From Pseudomonas sp. K2I15 (GTDB taxonomy: Bacteria; Pseudomonadota; Gammaproteobacteria; Pseudomonadales; Pseudomonadaceae): a stretch of 64,000 bases of DNA. Shown piece by piece: positions 35,634 through 45,011 of the stretch. The notes below the pieces were generated by a model that saw nothing but the letters and a program-made list of their open reading frames with translations, did no database searches and was not told the DNA's origin. Made by a program: the position numbers and the translations under genes. Position 1 is the stretch's first letter, and each line of letters opens with the position of its first letter. The stretch is taken from positions 1 through 64,000 of the forward strand of contig NZ_NIXO01000016.1 in the NCBI RefSeq assembly GCF_002204795.1, written 5' to 3'.

Positions 35634-36320
35634 TCAGGCGTGCGCCGCCTCGCGCAAACGCTGCGGGTCGAGGATTTCGATCTCGCCATAGCCCAGCCGC
35701 ACGATGCCCTGGCCTTGCAGGTCCTTGAGCAACGCGTTGGTGGTCTGGCGCGACAGGCTCAGCATCGCGGCCAGGTCTTCCTGGGGCAGTTGCAGCACCT
35801 GCCGCGCCTGCTCGATGTCGCCGTAGCCTTCGGCGATCATCAACAAGCGGTGCGCCACCCGCACCGACGCCGGCATCAGGCTCAGTTGCTCGATATTGAT
35901 AAAGGTCAGGCGCAGCTTCTGGCTCATCAACAGGGCCATGTCGCGCCAGTAACGCGGCGCGTCTTCGAGGATCTGCAGCAACGCCGGTTGCGGCACCTGC
36001 AACAGCGTACACGGCCCGACGGCACAGGCGTCGTGGGTGCGGGGCAACCCGTCGAACAGGGAAATCTCGCCGAACCAATACGGCAATTCCGCCAGGCTCA
36101 ACACCGCTTCCTTGCCCTGCTCGTTCACCGCGCTGATGCGCAGGGAGCCTTCCAGCACCGCGTACAACCCACACGGCGGGTCGCCGCGCTTGAACAGGTA
36201 CTGCCCCGCTGTCAGCTGCCGCAACCGGGCGCTGGCCAGCAAGCTATTCTGTAAATCAGCAGGCAGATGGCTGTACCAGTGACCGGTGGCCAGCCGTGGG
36301 TGCCATTTCGCAGCATCCAT
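35634..36320 (-). CDS. Crp/Fnr-family transcriptional regulator
   Basis: A 228-residue regulator with a cyclic-nucleotide-binding-like beta barrel (LFKRGDPPCGLYAVLEGSLR, then WFGEISLFDGLPRTHDACAV) and a C-terminal winged helix-turn-helix (LPQEDLAAMLSLSRQTTNAL). No N-terminal cysteine cluster for an iron-sulfur centre is present, so it is not an Fnr-type oxygen sensor. The cAMP-contact arginine of Crp is not obvious either; RTHDA replaces the Crp RSA motif. Ligand and targets are unknown. Confidence 0.88.
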   Translation of the reverse strand: MDAAKWHPRLATGHWYSHLPADLQNSLLASARLRQLTAGQYLFKRGDPPCGLYAVLEGSLRISAVNEQGKEAVLSLAELPYWFGEISLFDGLPRTHDACAVGPCTLLQVPQPALLQILEDAPRYWRDMALLMSQKLRLTFINIEQLSLMPASVRVAHRLLMIAEGYGDIEQARQVLQLPQEDLAAMLSLSRQTTNALLKDLQGQGIVRLGYGEIEILDPQRLREAAHA

Positions 36321-36403
36321 GAGAACTCCGAAGATTGTCGGCCAACTGACAGTGTGTCGCAGGCCTACAGGGCATGATCAAACATCCTACAGGAGGAATA
36401 ACA

Positions 36404-36928
36404 ATGAAAAGCCTCGTCGACCATCTCAGTCAATACGCCGCTTACCACCGCGACCCACGCAATATCGCCAGCCACTTTATCGGCATCCCGCTGATTGTGG
36501 TGGCGGTGGCCGTGCTGCTGTCACGCCCCGAATGGACGGTGGCCGGGCTGTGGCTGTCGCCAGCGGTGCTGCTGGCGCTGTTCTCAGCCGTGTTCTATCT
36601 GCGTCTGGAATTGGCACTCGGTGTGCTGATGACCGTGCTGATGGGCCTGTCGGTGTGGATCGGGCATGTGCTGGCGGCGCAAAGCACGCTGGTGTGGCTG
36701 AGCAGCGGCATTGGCATGTTCGTGGTGGGCTGGGTGATCCAGTTTGTGGGGCATTACTACGAGGGCAAGAAACCGGCGTTTGTCGATGACGTGTCCGGGT
36801 TGATCGTAGGGCCGTTGTTTGTAGTGGCGGAGTTGGCGTTTCTGGTGGGGCTGCGGCATGACCTCAAGCGGCAGATTGAAGAGCGCGCGGGGCCGGTGGC
36901 CGTGCGGCACAAGAACGCCACGGCCTGA
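36404..36928 (+). CDS. Mpo1-like (DUF962) membrane protein
   Basis: A 174-residue membrane protein of the Mpo1/YGL010w family. In yeast Mpo1 is an iron-dependent dioxygenase that removes one carbon from 2-hydroxy fatty acids. The start ATG 36404 follows AGGAGGAATAACA. The family signature is seen at both ends: LSQYAAYHRDPRNIASHFIG with the conserved histidines near residues 15 and 24, and VIQFVGHYYEGKKPAFVDD near residue 115. Four or five hydrophobic segments lie between and after. In Pseudomonas such genes are common singletons; a role in lipid breakdown is inference. Confidence 0.85.
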   Translation: MKSLVDHLSQYAAYHRDPRNIASHFIGIPLIVVAVAVLLSRPEWTVAGLWLSPAVLLALFSAVFYLRLELALGVLMTVLMGLSVWIGHVLAAQSTLVWLSSGIGMFVVGWVIQFVGHYYEGKKPAFVDDVSGLIVGPLFVVAELAFLVGLRHDLKRQIEERAGPVAVRHKNATA

Positions 36929-36947
36929 GCAACACTGGAGATCCAAA

Positions 36948-37037
36948 TGTGGGAGCGGGCTTGCTCGCGAAAGCGGAGTGTCAGTCACCGGATGTACCGA
37001 CTGAACCACCGCATTCGCGAGCAAGCTCGCTCCCACA
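36948..37037. repeat. REP pair
   Basis: TGTGGGAGCGGGCTTGCTCG at the left and inverted GCGAGCAAGCTCGCTCCCAC at the right. It lies between the Mpo1-like gene and the end of cysA, convergent genes. Confidence 0.9.
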
Positions 37038-37054
37038 TGGGTTTTGCGGCGCTC

Positions 37055-38035
37055 TTAGGCTTTTTGCCAGACCTTGGGCTTGAAGAACAACGTTTCGCCC
37101 CGCGCCAAACCGGTCAGGCTGTCGTGATCCTTCACCACTTCGGCCTCGATCAGTTCGCTCTGGCCTTCGACCTTCAGGGTCACCCGGGTGGTCGCACCGA
37201 GCGGGCGAATATCGCGCACCTCAGCCGCGTGGTGGTCTTCCAGCTCATGGCGCGACAGCGACACTTCGTGGGGACGGAACAGCACGTGCTTGTCCTCACC
37301 CAGGTGCAGGCGGTTGGAGTCACCGAGGAAGTGATAAACGAAATCGCTGGCCGGGTTTTCGTAGACTTCGCCCGGTGAGCCGATCTGCTCGATCACGCCC
37401 TTGTTCATCACCACGATGCGGTCCGCCACTTCCATGGCTTCTTCCTGGTCGTGGGTCACAAACACTGAGGTCAGGTTGATGTCTTCGTGCAGGCGCGCCA
37501 GCCAGCGGCGCAGCTCTTTACGGACCTTGGCGTCCAGTGCCCCGAACGGCTCATCCAGCAGCAGCACTTTAGGCTCTACCGCCAAGGCGCGAGCCAGGGC
37601 GATACGCTGGCGCTGGCCGCCGGAGAGTTGTTCCGGGTAGCGATCAGACAGCCAATCGAGCTGCACCATGTTCAGCAGTTCGTGGACTTTTACCGCGATC
37701 TGGCTCTCGTTCGGGCGCTGGTTTTTCGGCTTCATGCGCAGGCCGAACGCGACGTTGTCGAACACGGTCATGTGGCGGAACAGCGCGTAGTGCTGGAACA
37801 CAAAACCGACGTTGCGATCACGCACGTCGTGGCCTGAGACGTCTTCACCGTGGAACACGATGCTGCCAGCATCCGGGGTTTCCAGGCCTGCGATGATGCG
37901 CAGCAAGGTGGTCTTGCCGCAGCCGGAAGGGCCAAGCAACGCCACCAGCTCGCCACTCTGGATGTCCAGATTGATGCTGTTCAGGGCCTTGAAGGCGTTG
38001 AAATTCTTGCTGACATTACGGACTTCGATCGACAT
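37055..38035 (-). CDS. cysA: Sulfate/thiosulfate ABC transporter, ATP-binding protein
   Basis: ATPase of the sulfate importer, 326 residues. Walker A is [18 protein letters not shown] near residue 35, then [20 protein letters not shown], the signature [16 protein letters not shown], Walker [16 protein letters not shown] and [18 protein letters not shown]-terminal TOBE-like regulatory domain follows (residues about 240-326). It is the last gene of sbp-cysT-cysW-cysA, three bases after cysW. The same block in the same order occurs in PAO1 (PA0280-PA0283). It is expected to respond to CysB and low sulfate. Confidence 0.95.
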   Translation of the reverse strand: MSIEVRNVSKNFNAFKALNSINLDIQSGELVALLGPSGCGKTTLLRIIAGLETPDAGSIVFHGEDVSGHDVRDRNVGFVFQHYALFRHMTVFDNVAFGLRMKPKNQRPNESQIAVKVHELLNMVQLDWLSDRYPEQLSGGQRQRIALARALAVEPKVLLLDEPFGALDAKVRKELRRWLARLHEDINLTSVFVTHDQEEAMEVADRIVVMNKGVIEQIGSPGEVYENPASDFVYHFLGDSNRLHLGEDKHVLFRPHEVSLSRHELEDHHAAEVRDIRPLGATTRVTLKVEGQSELIEAEVVKDHDSLTGLARGETLFFKPKVWQKA

Positions 38036-38038
38036 GAC

Positions 38039-38911
38039 TTATTCCTCACCGCTTGCTGCGCGCAGGCGGTTAATACGGTTCTCGCTCCACTGCTTGAGCA
38101 GCAGGATGAAGAGCGCCAGGATCAGCAACAGGCTCGCGACGGCAAACGCGGCGACGTGGTTGTATTCGTTGTAGAGGATCTCGACGTGCAGCGGCAAGGT
38201 GTTGGTCACGCCGCGAATGTGCCCGGACACCACCGACACCGCACCGAACTCACCCATGGCCCGCGCGGTACACAGCACCACGCCGTAGATCAGGCCCCAC
38301 TTGATGTTCGGCACGGTGACGTGCCAGAACATCTGCCAGCCGTTGGCGCCCAGCAGGCGCGCGGCCTCTTCTTCCTGGGTGCCTTGTTCCTGCATCAACG
38401 GGATCAGCTCACGGGCCACGAACGGCACGGTGACGAAGATCGTCGCCAGCACGATGCCCGGCAGGGCGAACACGATCTGGATGTCATGGTCTTGCAGCCA
38501 TGGGCCGAAGAAGCCCTGGGCGCCGAACATCAGCACGTAGACCAGGCCGGCGATCACTGGCGATACCGAGAACGGCAGGTCGATCAGGGTCACCAGGATA
38601 CTTTTGCCACGGAACGAGTACTTGCTCACGCACCAGGCGGCGCTGACGCCGAATACCACGTTGAGCGGTACCGAAATCGCCACGGCGATCACCGTGAGTT
38701 TCAGCGCCGACAACGCATCGGGCTCAAGGATCGCGGTGAAGAACGCACCCAGGCCATTTTTCAGGCCCTGGGACACCACGATAAACAGCGGCAGCAGCAG
38801 AAACAGCGCGAACACCAGCCAGCCAAGGCTGATCAGGATGCGTCGGGACACCGCACTGCCACGACGGGCAGCGTTGGCCGAGGACGCGGCGGAAATAGAC
38901 GATTGGGACAT
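38039..38911 (-). CDS. cysW: Sulfate ABC transporter, permease CysW
   Basis: A 290-residue inner-membrane permease with six hydrophobic segments. Family blocks are [20 protein letters not shown] at the start, the docking loop [20 protein letters not shown] and the conserved [19 protein letters not shown]. It pairs with CysT to form the sulfate channel. It is 13 bases after cysT and three bases before cysA. Confidence 0.95.
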   Translation of the reverse strand: MSQSSISAASSANAARRGSAVSRRILISLGWLVFALFLLLPLFIVVSQGLKNGLGAFFTAILEPDALSALKLTVIAVAISVPLNVVFGVSAAWCVSKYSFRGKSILVTLIDLPFSVSPVIAGLVYVLMFGAQGFFGPWLQDHDIQIVFALPGIVLATIFVTVPFVARELIPLMQEQGTQEEEAARLLGANGWQMFWHVTVPNIKWGLIYGVVLCTARAMGEFGAVSVVSGHIRGVTNTLPLHVEILYNEYNHVAAFAVASLLLILALFILLLKQWSENRINRLRAASGEE

Positions 38912-38924
38912 GTTCCGCGCCTCC

Positions 38925-39743
38925 TTATGGGGTTTCGATACGGCGCTGCAACAAGTTGATCAGCAGCAACAGGACAAAGGAAACCACCAGCATCAGCACA
39001 CCGATGGACGTGGCGCCGTGGTAGTCGTACTGGTCGAGCTTGACCATGATCAGCAGTGGCAGGATCTCGGTTTTCATCGGCATGTTGCCGGCGATGAAGA
39101 TCACCGAACCGTACTCACCCACACCTCGGGCGAAGGCCAATGCAAAGCCGGTCAACCAGGCCGGCAGCAGCGCGGGCACCAGGATGTAGCGGAACACTTG
39201 CAAGGGCTTGGCACCCAGGCAGGCGGCGGCTTCTTCGATTTCCCGGGGGATATCGGCCAACACCGGCTGCACGGTACGCACCACGAATGGCAGCGTGACG
39301 AAGGTCAGTGCCAGGGTGATGCCAAGCGGGGTGTAGGCGATCTTGAAGCCCAGGTCTGCGGCGAACTGGCCTACCAGGCCGGTCGGCGTGTACAGCGCAG
39401 TAAGCGCGATACCCGCTACGGCGGTGGGCAAGGCGAACGGCAGGTCGATCATCGCATCGATAATCTTGCGGCCTGGGAAGGTGTAGCGCACCAGCACCCA
39501 GGCCAGCAGGGTACCAATCACGCCGTTGATGATCGCGGCATACAACGCAGTGCCGAAGCTCAGTTTCAACGCCGCCAGCACACGGGGTGCGGAGATGATG
39601 TTCCAGAACTGATCCCAGGTGAGTTGAGCGGCATGTACAAACATCGCCGCAAGGGGGATGAGTACGATCAGGCTGAGGTACACCACGGTGTAGCCCAGCG
39701 TCAGCCCGAAGCCGGGTATGACGGGGGAAATACGACGCGACAT
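38925..39743 (-). CDS. cysT: Sulfate ABC transporter, permease CysT (CysU)
   Basis: A 272-residue permease, partner of CysW. Blocks include [39 protein letters not shown], the docking loop [20 protein letters not shown] and [20 protein letters not shown]. It is separated from sbp by a REP pair of about 100 bases, which may fold in the transcript and lower expression of the membrane subunits relative to the abundant binding protein; that effect is known for REP elements in other operons and is inferred here. Confidence 0.95.
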   Translation of the reverse strand: MSRRISPVIPGFGLTLGYTVVYLSLIVLIPLAAMFVHAAQLTWDQFWNIISAPRVLAALKLSFGTALYAAIINGVIGTLLAWVLVRYTFPGRKIIDAMIDLPFALPTAVAGIALTALYTPTGLVGQFAADLGFKIAYTPLGITLALTFVTLPFVVRTVQPVLADIPREIEEAAACLGAKPLQVFRYILVPALLPAWLTGFALAFARGVGEYGSVIFIAGNMPMKTEILPLLIMVKLDQYDYHGATSIGVLMLVVSFVLLLLINLLQRRIETP

Positions 39744-39806
39744 AAGAGTCCTTGGTTAGCGGAACGGACATGCAAAACCCGCAAACGAATGCGGGCTCCT
39801 GATCCC

Positions 39807-39906
39807 TGTAGGAGCGGGCTTGCCCGCGAAGAACGTCAACGATGACGCAGCGCTATCTGGTTACCCGCGTCGCCCATACGTTTTTCGCGAGCAAGCTCGC
39901 TCCTAC
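39807..39906. repeat. REP pair inside the sulfate operon, starting at the sbp stop
   Basis: TGTAGGAGCGGGCTTGCCCG at the left and inverted CGCGAGCAAGCTCGCTCCTA at the right. On the minus strand the element begins with the TAG that is the sbp stop codon, so it abuts the coding sequence exactly. It lies between sbp and cysT. Confidence 0.9.
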
Positions 39907-40913
39907 TGGGCCGAGTAGATCTGGTCGAACACGCCACCGTCATTGAAAAATTTCGGTTGGGCAGTTTTCCAGCCGCCGAAGTCTTTGTCGATAGTCACCA
40001 GGTCCAGTTTCGGGAACTGCTGGGCGTATTTGGCGGCAACTTTTGCATCGCGCGGGCGGTAGAAGTTCTTCGCCGCAATCTCCTGGCCAGCCGGGCTGTA
40101 CAGGTGCTTGAGGTATTCGGTTGCGATCTCGGTGTTGCCCTTTTTCTCGGCGTTCTTGTCGACCACGGCCACTGGCGGCTCGGCGAGGATCGACAGCGAA
40201 GGTACAACGATGTCGAACTTGTCGGCGCCGCCGTCTTCTTTCAGGGCCAGGAAGGCTTCGTTTTCCCAGGCCAGCAACACGTCACCCTGACCGTTGTTGA
40301 CGAAGGTGATGGTCGAACCGCGAGCGCCGGTGTCGAGGATCGGTACGTGCTTGAACAGTTCTTTCACGTATTCCTGGGCCTTGGCTTCGCTGCCACCGGC
40401 TTTCAGGCCATAGGCCCAGGCGGCGAGGAAGTTCCAGCGGGCACCGCCGGAGGTTTTCGGGTTCGGGGTGATCACGGAAACGTCTTTCTTGATCAGGTCG
40501 CCCCAATCCTTGATGCCTTTAGGGTTGCCCTTGCGCACCAGGAACACGATGGTCGAGGTGTACGGGGTGCTGGCGTCCGGCAGGCGGGTTTGCCAGTTTT
40601 CCGGCAGGGTCTTGCCCAGTTTTGCGATTTCGTCGATGTCGCCGGCCAGAGCCAGGGTCACGACGTCGGCACGCAGGCCGTCGATTACCGCGCGGCCTTG
40701 CTTGCCCGAACCACCGTGGGATTGCTGGATCTTGACGTTGTCGCCCGGGTGCGACTGCTTCCAGAAGCTGGTGAATTCAGCGTTGTAGTCCTGGTAGAGC
40801 TCGCGGGTCGGGTCGTAAGACACGTTGAGCAGTTCGTAATCCTTGGCAACAGCGGAACCGGCAAACACGGCACTGGCCAGTGCTGCCAGGGCATAACGGC
40901 GAATCGACGACAT
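39903..40913 (-). CDS. sbp: Sulfate-binding periplasmic protein
   Basis: A 336-residue periplasmic receptor for sulfate. The signal peptide is [19 protein letters not shown]. Mature landmarks are [20 protein letters not shown], then [40 protein letters not shown] and the C-terminal [20 protein letters not shown]. These match CysP/Sbp and include residues that bind sulfate through main-chain amides. It follows oscA by 76 bases. Both are typically induced by sulfate starvation under CysB. Confidence 0.95.
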   Translation of the reverse strand: MSSIRRYALAALASAVFAGSAVAKDYELLNVSYDPTRELYQDYNAEFTSFWKQSHPGDNVKIQQSHGGSGKQGRAVIDGLRADVVTLALAGDIDEIAKLGKTLPENWQTRLPDASTPYTSTIVFLVRKGNPKGIKDWGDLIKKDVSVITPNPKTSGGARWNFLAAWAYGLKAGGSEAKAQEYVKELFKHVPILDTGARGSTITFVNNGQGDVLLAWENEAFLALKEDGGADKFDIVVPSLSILAEPPVAVVDKNAEKKGNTEIATEYLKHLYSPAGQEIAAKNFYRPRDAKVAAKYAQQFPKLDLVTIDKDFGGWKTAQPKFFNDGGVFDQIYSAQ

Positions 40914-40989
40914 AGAAGGCTCCTGAAATTCTGGGGTGTTGGCTTTTTTCTTATAGTTGCGGGTCTTGCAATCGAATCGCCGATCTTGC

Positions 40990-41172
40990 TTAGCTCGGCT
41001 TGTTGCCCGGGTTCTGCAAACGGAATTTTTCTTTGCGTTCGATCTGTACTACCTGGGCGTTGTGCACAGTGATTTCCACCGCACCAAACCGCAGATCGCG
41101 CAGGGCGCTCTGGATCTCGCGCAAAATGGCTGCTTCGTCCTGGCCGTCAACGCTGCGTAGAGATGCGCTCAT
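40990..41172 (-). CDS. oscA: Sulfur starvation response protein OscA
   Basis: A 60-residue protein of the DUF2292/YezD family. The core reads [20 protein letters not shown] then [17 protein letters not shown]. OscA was described in P. corrugata as needed for organosulfur use and chromate resistance; it sits upstream of sbp in many pseudomonads, as here. I start it at ATG 41172 behind AGGAGCACGACC. A longer frame adds 14 residues without support. The molecular activity is not known; the small size suggests a regulator or a nucleic-acid binder. Confidence 0.9.
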   Translation of the reverse strand: MSASLRSVDGQDEAAILREIQSALRDLRFGAVEITVHNAQVVQIERKEKFRLQNPGNKPS

Positions 41173-41371
41173 GGTCGTGCTCCTGAAATGAGAAGTGCCT
41201 CGCAGTGGCGGCACTGCTTGCGGCGTGAGGGCGATAGTAGATAAGCGCGGATATTCTTAAAAATACTATTTAAGAATGTTTATATAACCAGAAAGAATTT
41301 TCTGCTGGGACGTGGGGTTGCGCGGGGTTTTGCGGGGCGACCCGTGAAATAAAGCCGTGTGGAGATCCAAA

Positions 41372-41460
41372 TGTGGGAGCGGGCTTGCTCACGAAGGCGG
41401 TGGGTCAGTGACAGATTTGCTGACTGACACACCGCCTTCGCGAGCAAGCCCGCTCCCACA
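41372..41460. repeat. REP pair in the gap upstream of oscA
   Basis: TGTGGGAGCGGGCTTGCTCA at the left (one change from the core) and inverted CGCGAGCAAGCCCGCTCCCA at the right. The 322-base gap 41173-41494 also holds the oscA promoter: an AT-rich run near 41245-41285 (TTCTTAAAAATACTATTTAA) suits a CysB-type site, though I cannot define one. Confidence 0.9.
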
Positions 41461-41494
41461 TTTTGGCCCTGTTTCAAATCAGGACAGGCGGTGG

Positions 41495-43405
41495 TTAACG
41501 AATTGTCGGCGCTCTCGCCCAATCCAGCTCACTGGCCGGCATCGGCCGGCCAAACCAGTATCCCTGGCCCAGGTCACAACACTGTTCCAACAGAAACCGC
41601 GCCTGCTCAAGCTGCTCGATGCCCTCGGCATGCACCTGCATGCCCATGCTCTGCGCCAGCGCAATCACCACCCGCACAATCGCCGCGTCGTCTTCATCCC
41701 ACGGCAACCCGGCGACAAACCCCTGATCGATCTTGAGCTTCTGCACCGGCAAGCGCTTGAGGCGCAACAACGATGAATAACCGGTGCCAAAGTCATCAAT
41801 CGCCAGGCGCAAGCCGAGTTCCCGCAGGCGGTGCATTTGCTCAAGGGCGACTTCCGGGTCTTCCATCACCGCGCTTTCGGTCACTTCCAACTCCAGAAAC
41901 GCCGGATCCAGCCCCGTGTCGTGCAGCACCTTGGCCACTTGCTCGTACAGCTCACGTCGGGCAAACAGGCGGCTGGACACATTCACCGCAAGAAACGTGA
42001 GCGGCGCGCCGTCCGCCAGCCATTGGCACATCTGGCGGCAGGCCTGGTCCATGACCCAGGCGTCGATATCGGCAATCAGCCCGGTGCGCTCGGCAATCGG
42101 GATGAACTCCCCCGGCGGCACCAGCCCGCGCTCCGGGTGCTGCCAGCGCACCAGGGCTTCGACGCCGATCAGGCGGCTGTTTTGCAGGTCGTGCACCGGC
42201 TGGTAATACACCCGCAGCTCTTGCTGATCCAGGGCGCGGCGCAGTTCGCCGGCCATTTCCACGCGGTGCTGGGCGTGGGCGGTGAGTTCTTCGGTGTACA
42301 AGGCGTAGCCTTCGCGGCCGGCGCTCTTGGCCTTGAACAGCGCAGAATCGGCGTTGCGCAGCAGTTGCTCGGCGCTCAGGGCATCGCTGGGGAACAGGCT
42401 GATACCAATGCTGGCGCTGATAAACAGTTGATGGCCATCGAAAATGAACGGCTCCTTCATCGCATCAATAATTCTTTGCGCCAGGGCGGCGGCCTGCACC
42501 AGATGTGGACAACTTTCCGCCAGCACCGCGAATTCGTCGCCGCCCAGGCGCGCCAGGGTCACGCCGGGGCCGAACAGGCCTTGCAGGCGCTCGCCCACGG
42601 CCTTGAGCAACTGGTCGCCGACGTTATGGCCGAGGCTGTCGTTGATGATCTTGAAGTGATCGAGGTCGAGCAGCAGCAAGGCGCAGCCGCGTTTATGGAT
42701 CTGCGCCGAGGCCAGGGCCTGTTCGGCGCGGTCGGTAAACAGCAGGCGGTTGGGCAGGTCGGTCAGCGGGTCGTGGTGGGCCAGGTGCGCCAACTCGTGC
42801 TCGGAGTGCTTGATGGCGCTGATGTCGGAGAACACCGCGACGTAGTGGCTGATCGGGCCCTGCTCATCCCGAATCACCCGGATGGTCTGCCACTGGGGGT
42901 AGATTTCGCCGCCTTTACGGCGGTTCCAGATTTCGCCGCTCCATTCGCCGTCGCGTTCCAGGGCCTGGAACATTTGCTGATAGAAGCTGGCCGAGTGCCG
43001 TCCGGACTTGAACAGGCTCGGCTGGCGGCCCATGACGTCTTCGCACTGGTAGCCGGTGATTTCGATAAAGGCCCGGTTGACGTGAACAATCAGCCCCTGC
43101 GCGTCGGTGACCAACACGCCTTCACGGGTGCAGTCGAACACGGCAGCGGCCTGGCGCAGGCGCTCGCGGTTCTGCTCATGGGGCTGCTGGGCCAGCCGCG
43201 CCCGGGCAAAACCGGCACACAGCAAAAAAATCACCAAGGCACTCAGGCCCGTCCAGACATACCCGCGCAGGGTCAACCAGTGAATCAATTGCGCCGGTTC
43301 GTCGGAAAGTTTGGTCAACACGTGCTGGCTGAGCTGTATCCACACAATGGAAACCAGCAGGTACAACAGCCCCGCGCGCAGGGCACCTCGGTATGAAAAC
43401 AGCAT
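41495..43405 (-). CDS. PAS-GGDEF-EAL cyclic-di-GMP enzyme
   Basis: A 636-residue inner-membrane signalling protein. Two hydrophobic segments lie at residues 10-30 and 50-70. A PAS domain follows (about 85-200; NRAFIEITGYQCEDVMGRQP), then a GGDEF domain with an intact active site (LARLGGDEFAVLAE near 285), then an EAL domain with EALVRWQHPE near 420 and IDDFGTGYSSLLRLKRLPVQ. Both enzyme motifs are intact, so it could make or break c-di-GMP; proteins of this kind are usually phosphodiesterases with GTP-sensing GGDEF. In PAO1 the gene between oscA and desA is PA0285 (pipA), a phosphodiesterase, and this is its positional equivalent. Confidence 0.92.
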   Translation of the reverse strand: MLFSYRGALRAGLLYLLVSIVWIQLSQHVLTKLSDEPAQLIHWLTLRGYVWTGLSALVIFLLCAGFARARLAQQPHEQNRERLRQAAAVFDCTREGVLVTDAQGLIVHVNRAFIEITGYQCEDVMGRQPSLFKSGRHSASFYQQMFQALERDGEWSGEIWNRRKGGEIYPQWQTIRVIRDEQGPISHYVAVFSDISAIKHSEHELAHLAHHDPLTDLPNRLLFTDRAEQALASAQIHKRGCALLLLDLDHFKIINDSLGHNVGDQLLKAVGERLQGLFGPGVTLARLGGDEFAVLAESCPHLVQAAALAQRIIDAMKEPFIFDGHQLFISASIGISLFPSDALSAEQLLRNADSALFKAKSAGREGYALYTEELTAHAQHRVEMAGELRRALDQQELRVYYQPVHDLQNSRLIGVEALVRWQHPERGLVPPGEFIPIAERTGLIADIDAWVMDQACRQMCQWLADGAPLTFLAVNVSSRLFARRELYEQVAKVLHDTGLDPAFLELEVTESAVMEDPEVALEQMHRLRELGLRLAIDDFGTGYSSLLRLKRLPVQKLKIDQGFVAGLPWDEDDAAIVRVVIALAQSMGMQVHAEGIEQLEQARFLLEQCCDLGQGYWFGRPMPASELDWARAPTIR

Positions 43406-43570
43406 ATGGTCAGTAATCCTTACTAAAAACCAGAATCGCCCTACAAAGGATCCGGATTATAGAATAGGAAACACCTTGTAAGTCTTATCTGAAACGGTCA
43501 CTGGTTTTATCCGCAAAGGGAGTGATAATGCGGATGCTGTTTTTTTCTTTATCTGAGGGCCATACAGCCT

Positions 43571-44755
43571 ATGTGGTACAACGGTTTTCTTGACTTGTCG
43601 GCCTGGCAACTGGTTGCAGTCACCCTGTTGATGACCCACGTGACCATTGTCGGGGTCACGGTCTATCTGCACCGCTATTCAGCCCACCGCTCCCTGGAGC
43701 TCAATGCTGGCCTGAAACACTTCTTCCGCTTCTGGCTGTGGCTCACCACGGCGCAGAACACTCGTGAGTGGACGGCTATCCACCGCAAACACCACGCCAA
43801 GTGCGAAACCGTCGACGATCCCCACAGCCCGGTGATCAAGGGCCTGTCTACCGTCCTGCGCAAAGGCGCCGAGCTGTACCGCGCCGAGGCCGAGAACCCC
43901 GAGACCCTGCGTATCTACGGCAAGAACTGCCCGGAAGACTGGATCGAGCGCAACCTGTACACCCGCTTCCCGCTGCTGGGTGTGGCGATCATGGGCGTGA
44001 TCGACCTGCTGCTGTTTGGCACCATCGGCATCACCATCTGGGCCATCCAGATGATGTGGATCCCGTTCTGGGCCGCCGGCGTGATCAACGGCCTGGGCCA
44101 TGCCATCGGCTATCGCAACTTCGAATGCCGCGACGCGGCGACCAACCTGATTCCCTGGGGCATCATCGTTGGCGGCGAAGAGCTGCATAACAACCACCAC
44201 ACCTACCCCAACTCCGCCAAGCTGTCGGTGAAGAAGTGGGAGTTCGACCTGGGCTGGGCCTGGATCAAAGTGTTCAGCTTCCTGCGCCTGGCCAAGGTGC
44301 AGCGGGTCGCGCCGATCGCCCATCGGGTCGAAGGCAAGGGCAACCTGGACATGGACACCGCCATGGCGATCCTCAACAACCGCTTCCAGATCATGGCCCA
44401 GTACCGCAAGTTGGTGATTGGCCCGCTGGTCAAGCAGGAACTGGAGAAGGTCGATCACTCGGTGCGCCATCAATTCCATCGCGCCAAGCGCCTGTTGTCG
44501 CGGGAAACCAGCCTGCTGGATGACCGTCACCACGTGCGCATCCAAAGCATGCTGGAACACAGCCAGGCCCTGAAAGTGATCTACGAGAAGCGCCTGGCGC
44601 TGCAACAGATCTGGCTGAAAACCAGCACCAATGGGCACGACATGCTGGCCGCGATCAAGGAATGGGTACACGAGGCCGAGGCCAGCGGGATTCAATCCCT
44701 GCGGGACTTTGCCCATCAGTTGAAGACCTATTCGCTGCGGCCTGCCGCGGTCTGA
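43571..44755 (+). CDS. desA: Phospholipid/acyl-CoA desaturase DesA
   Basis: A 394-residue membrane desaturase. The histidine boxes are HRYSAHR (residues 34-40), HRKHH (71-75) and ELHNNHH near residue 210. These coordinate the di-iron centre. A long C-terminal extension of about 120 residues is helical (KLVIGPLVKQELEKVDHSVR), as in P. aeruginosa DesA, which desaturates acyl chains of phospholipids at position 9. Location after oscA and the EAL gene matches PA0286. It is divergent from the EAL gene over 165 bases; cold or oxygen control is known for PAO1 desA but not visible here. Confidence 0.93.
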   Translation: MWYNGFLDLSAWQLVAVTLLMTHVTIVGVTVYLHRYSAHRSLELNAGLKHFFRFWLWLTTAQNTREWTAIHRKHHAKCETVDDPHSPVIKGLSTVLRKGAELYRAEAENPETLRIYGKNCPEDWIERNLYTRFPLLGVAIMGVIDLLLFGTIGITIWAIQMMWIPFWAAGVINGLGHAIGYRNFECRDAATNLIPWGIIVGGEELHNNHHTYPNSAKLSVKKWEFDLGWAWIKVFSFLRLAKVQRVAPIAHRVEGKGNLDMDTAMAILNNRFQIMAQYRKLVIGPLVKQELEKVDHSVRHQFHRAKRLLSRETSLLDDRHHVRIQSMLEHSQALKVIYEKRLALQQIWLKTSTNGHDMLAAIKEWVHEAEASGIQSLRDFAHQLKTYSLRPAAV

Positions 44756-44759
44756 TTAT

Positions 44760-44859
44760 TGTAGGACCGAGCTTGCTCGCGAAGGGCCCAAATACACCGC
44801 GTGCATCCAGACAGCACGCGTTATCGTTGACGCCCTTCGCGAGCAAGATCGCTCCTACA
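44760..44859. repeat. REP pair, GGAGCGAGC variant
   Basis: TGTAGGACCGAGCTTGCTCG at the left and inverted GCGAGCAAGATCGCTCCTAC at the right, each with one change from the core, so the pair is slightly decayed. It follows the desA stop. Confidence 0.88.
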
Positions 44860-45011
44860 TGTTTCTGGCGCCATTTCTTGGTCGCCTCAAATCGACACCA
44901 ATAACTGAACTTCGCTGCAAATCGCCCCTCTCAAACAACACTTCGCCATCCCGGCGGCCCTTGTTGTGACCGTTGCCCAACCCCGCGGCACGCCCAGAGA
45001 GAGTTGTGCCG

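Noticed and set aside
35596-36174. Long open frame upstream of the receiver gene (adds 193 codons)
   Set aside because: It lies inside the Crp/Fnr gene in another frame, is very rich in Arg, Gly and Ala, and has no domain. The receiver starts at ATG 35595.
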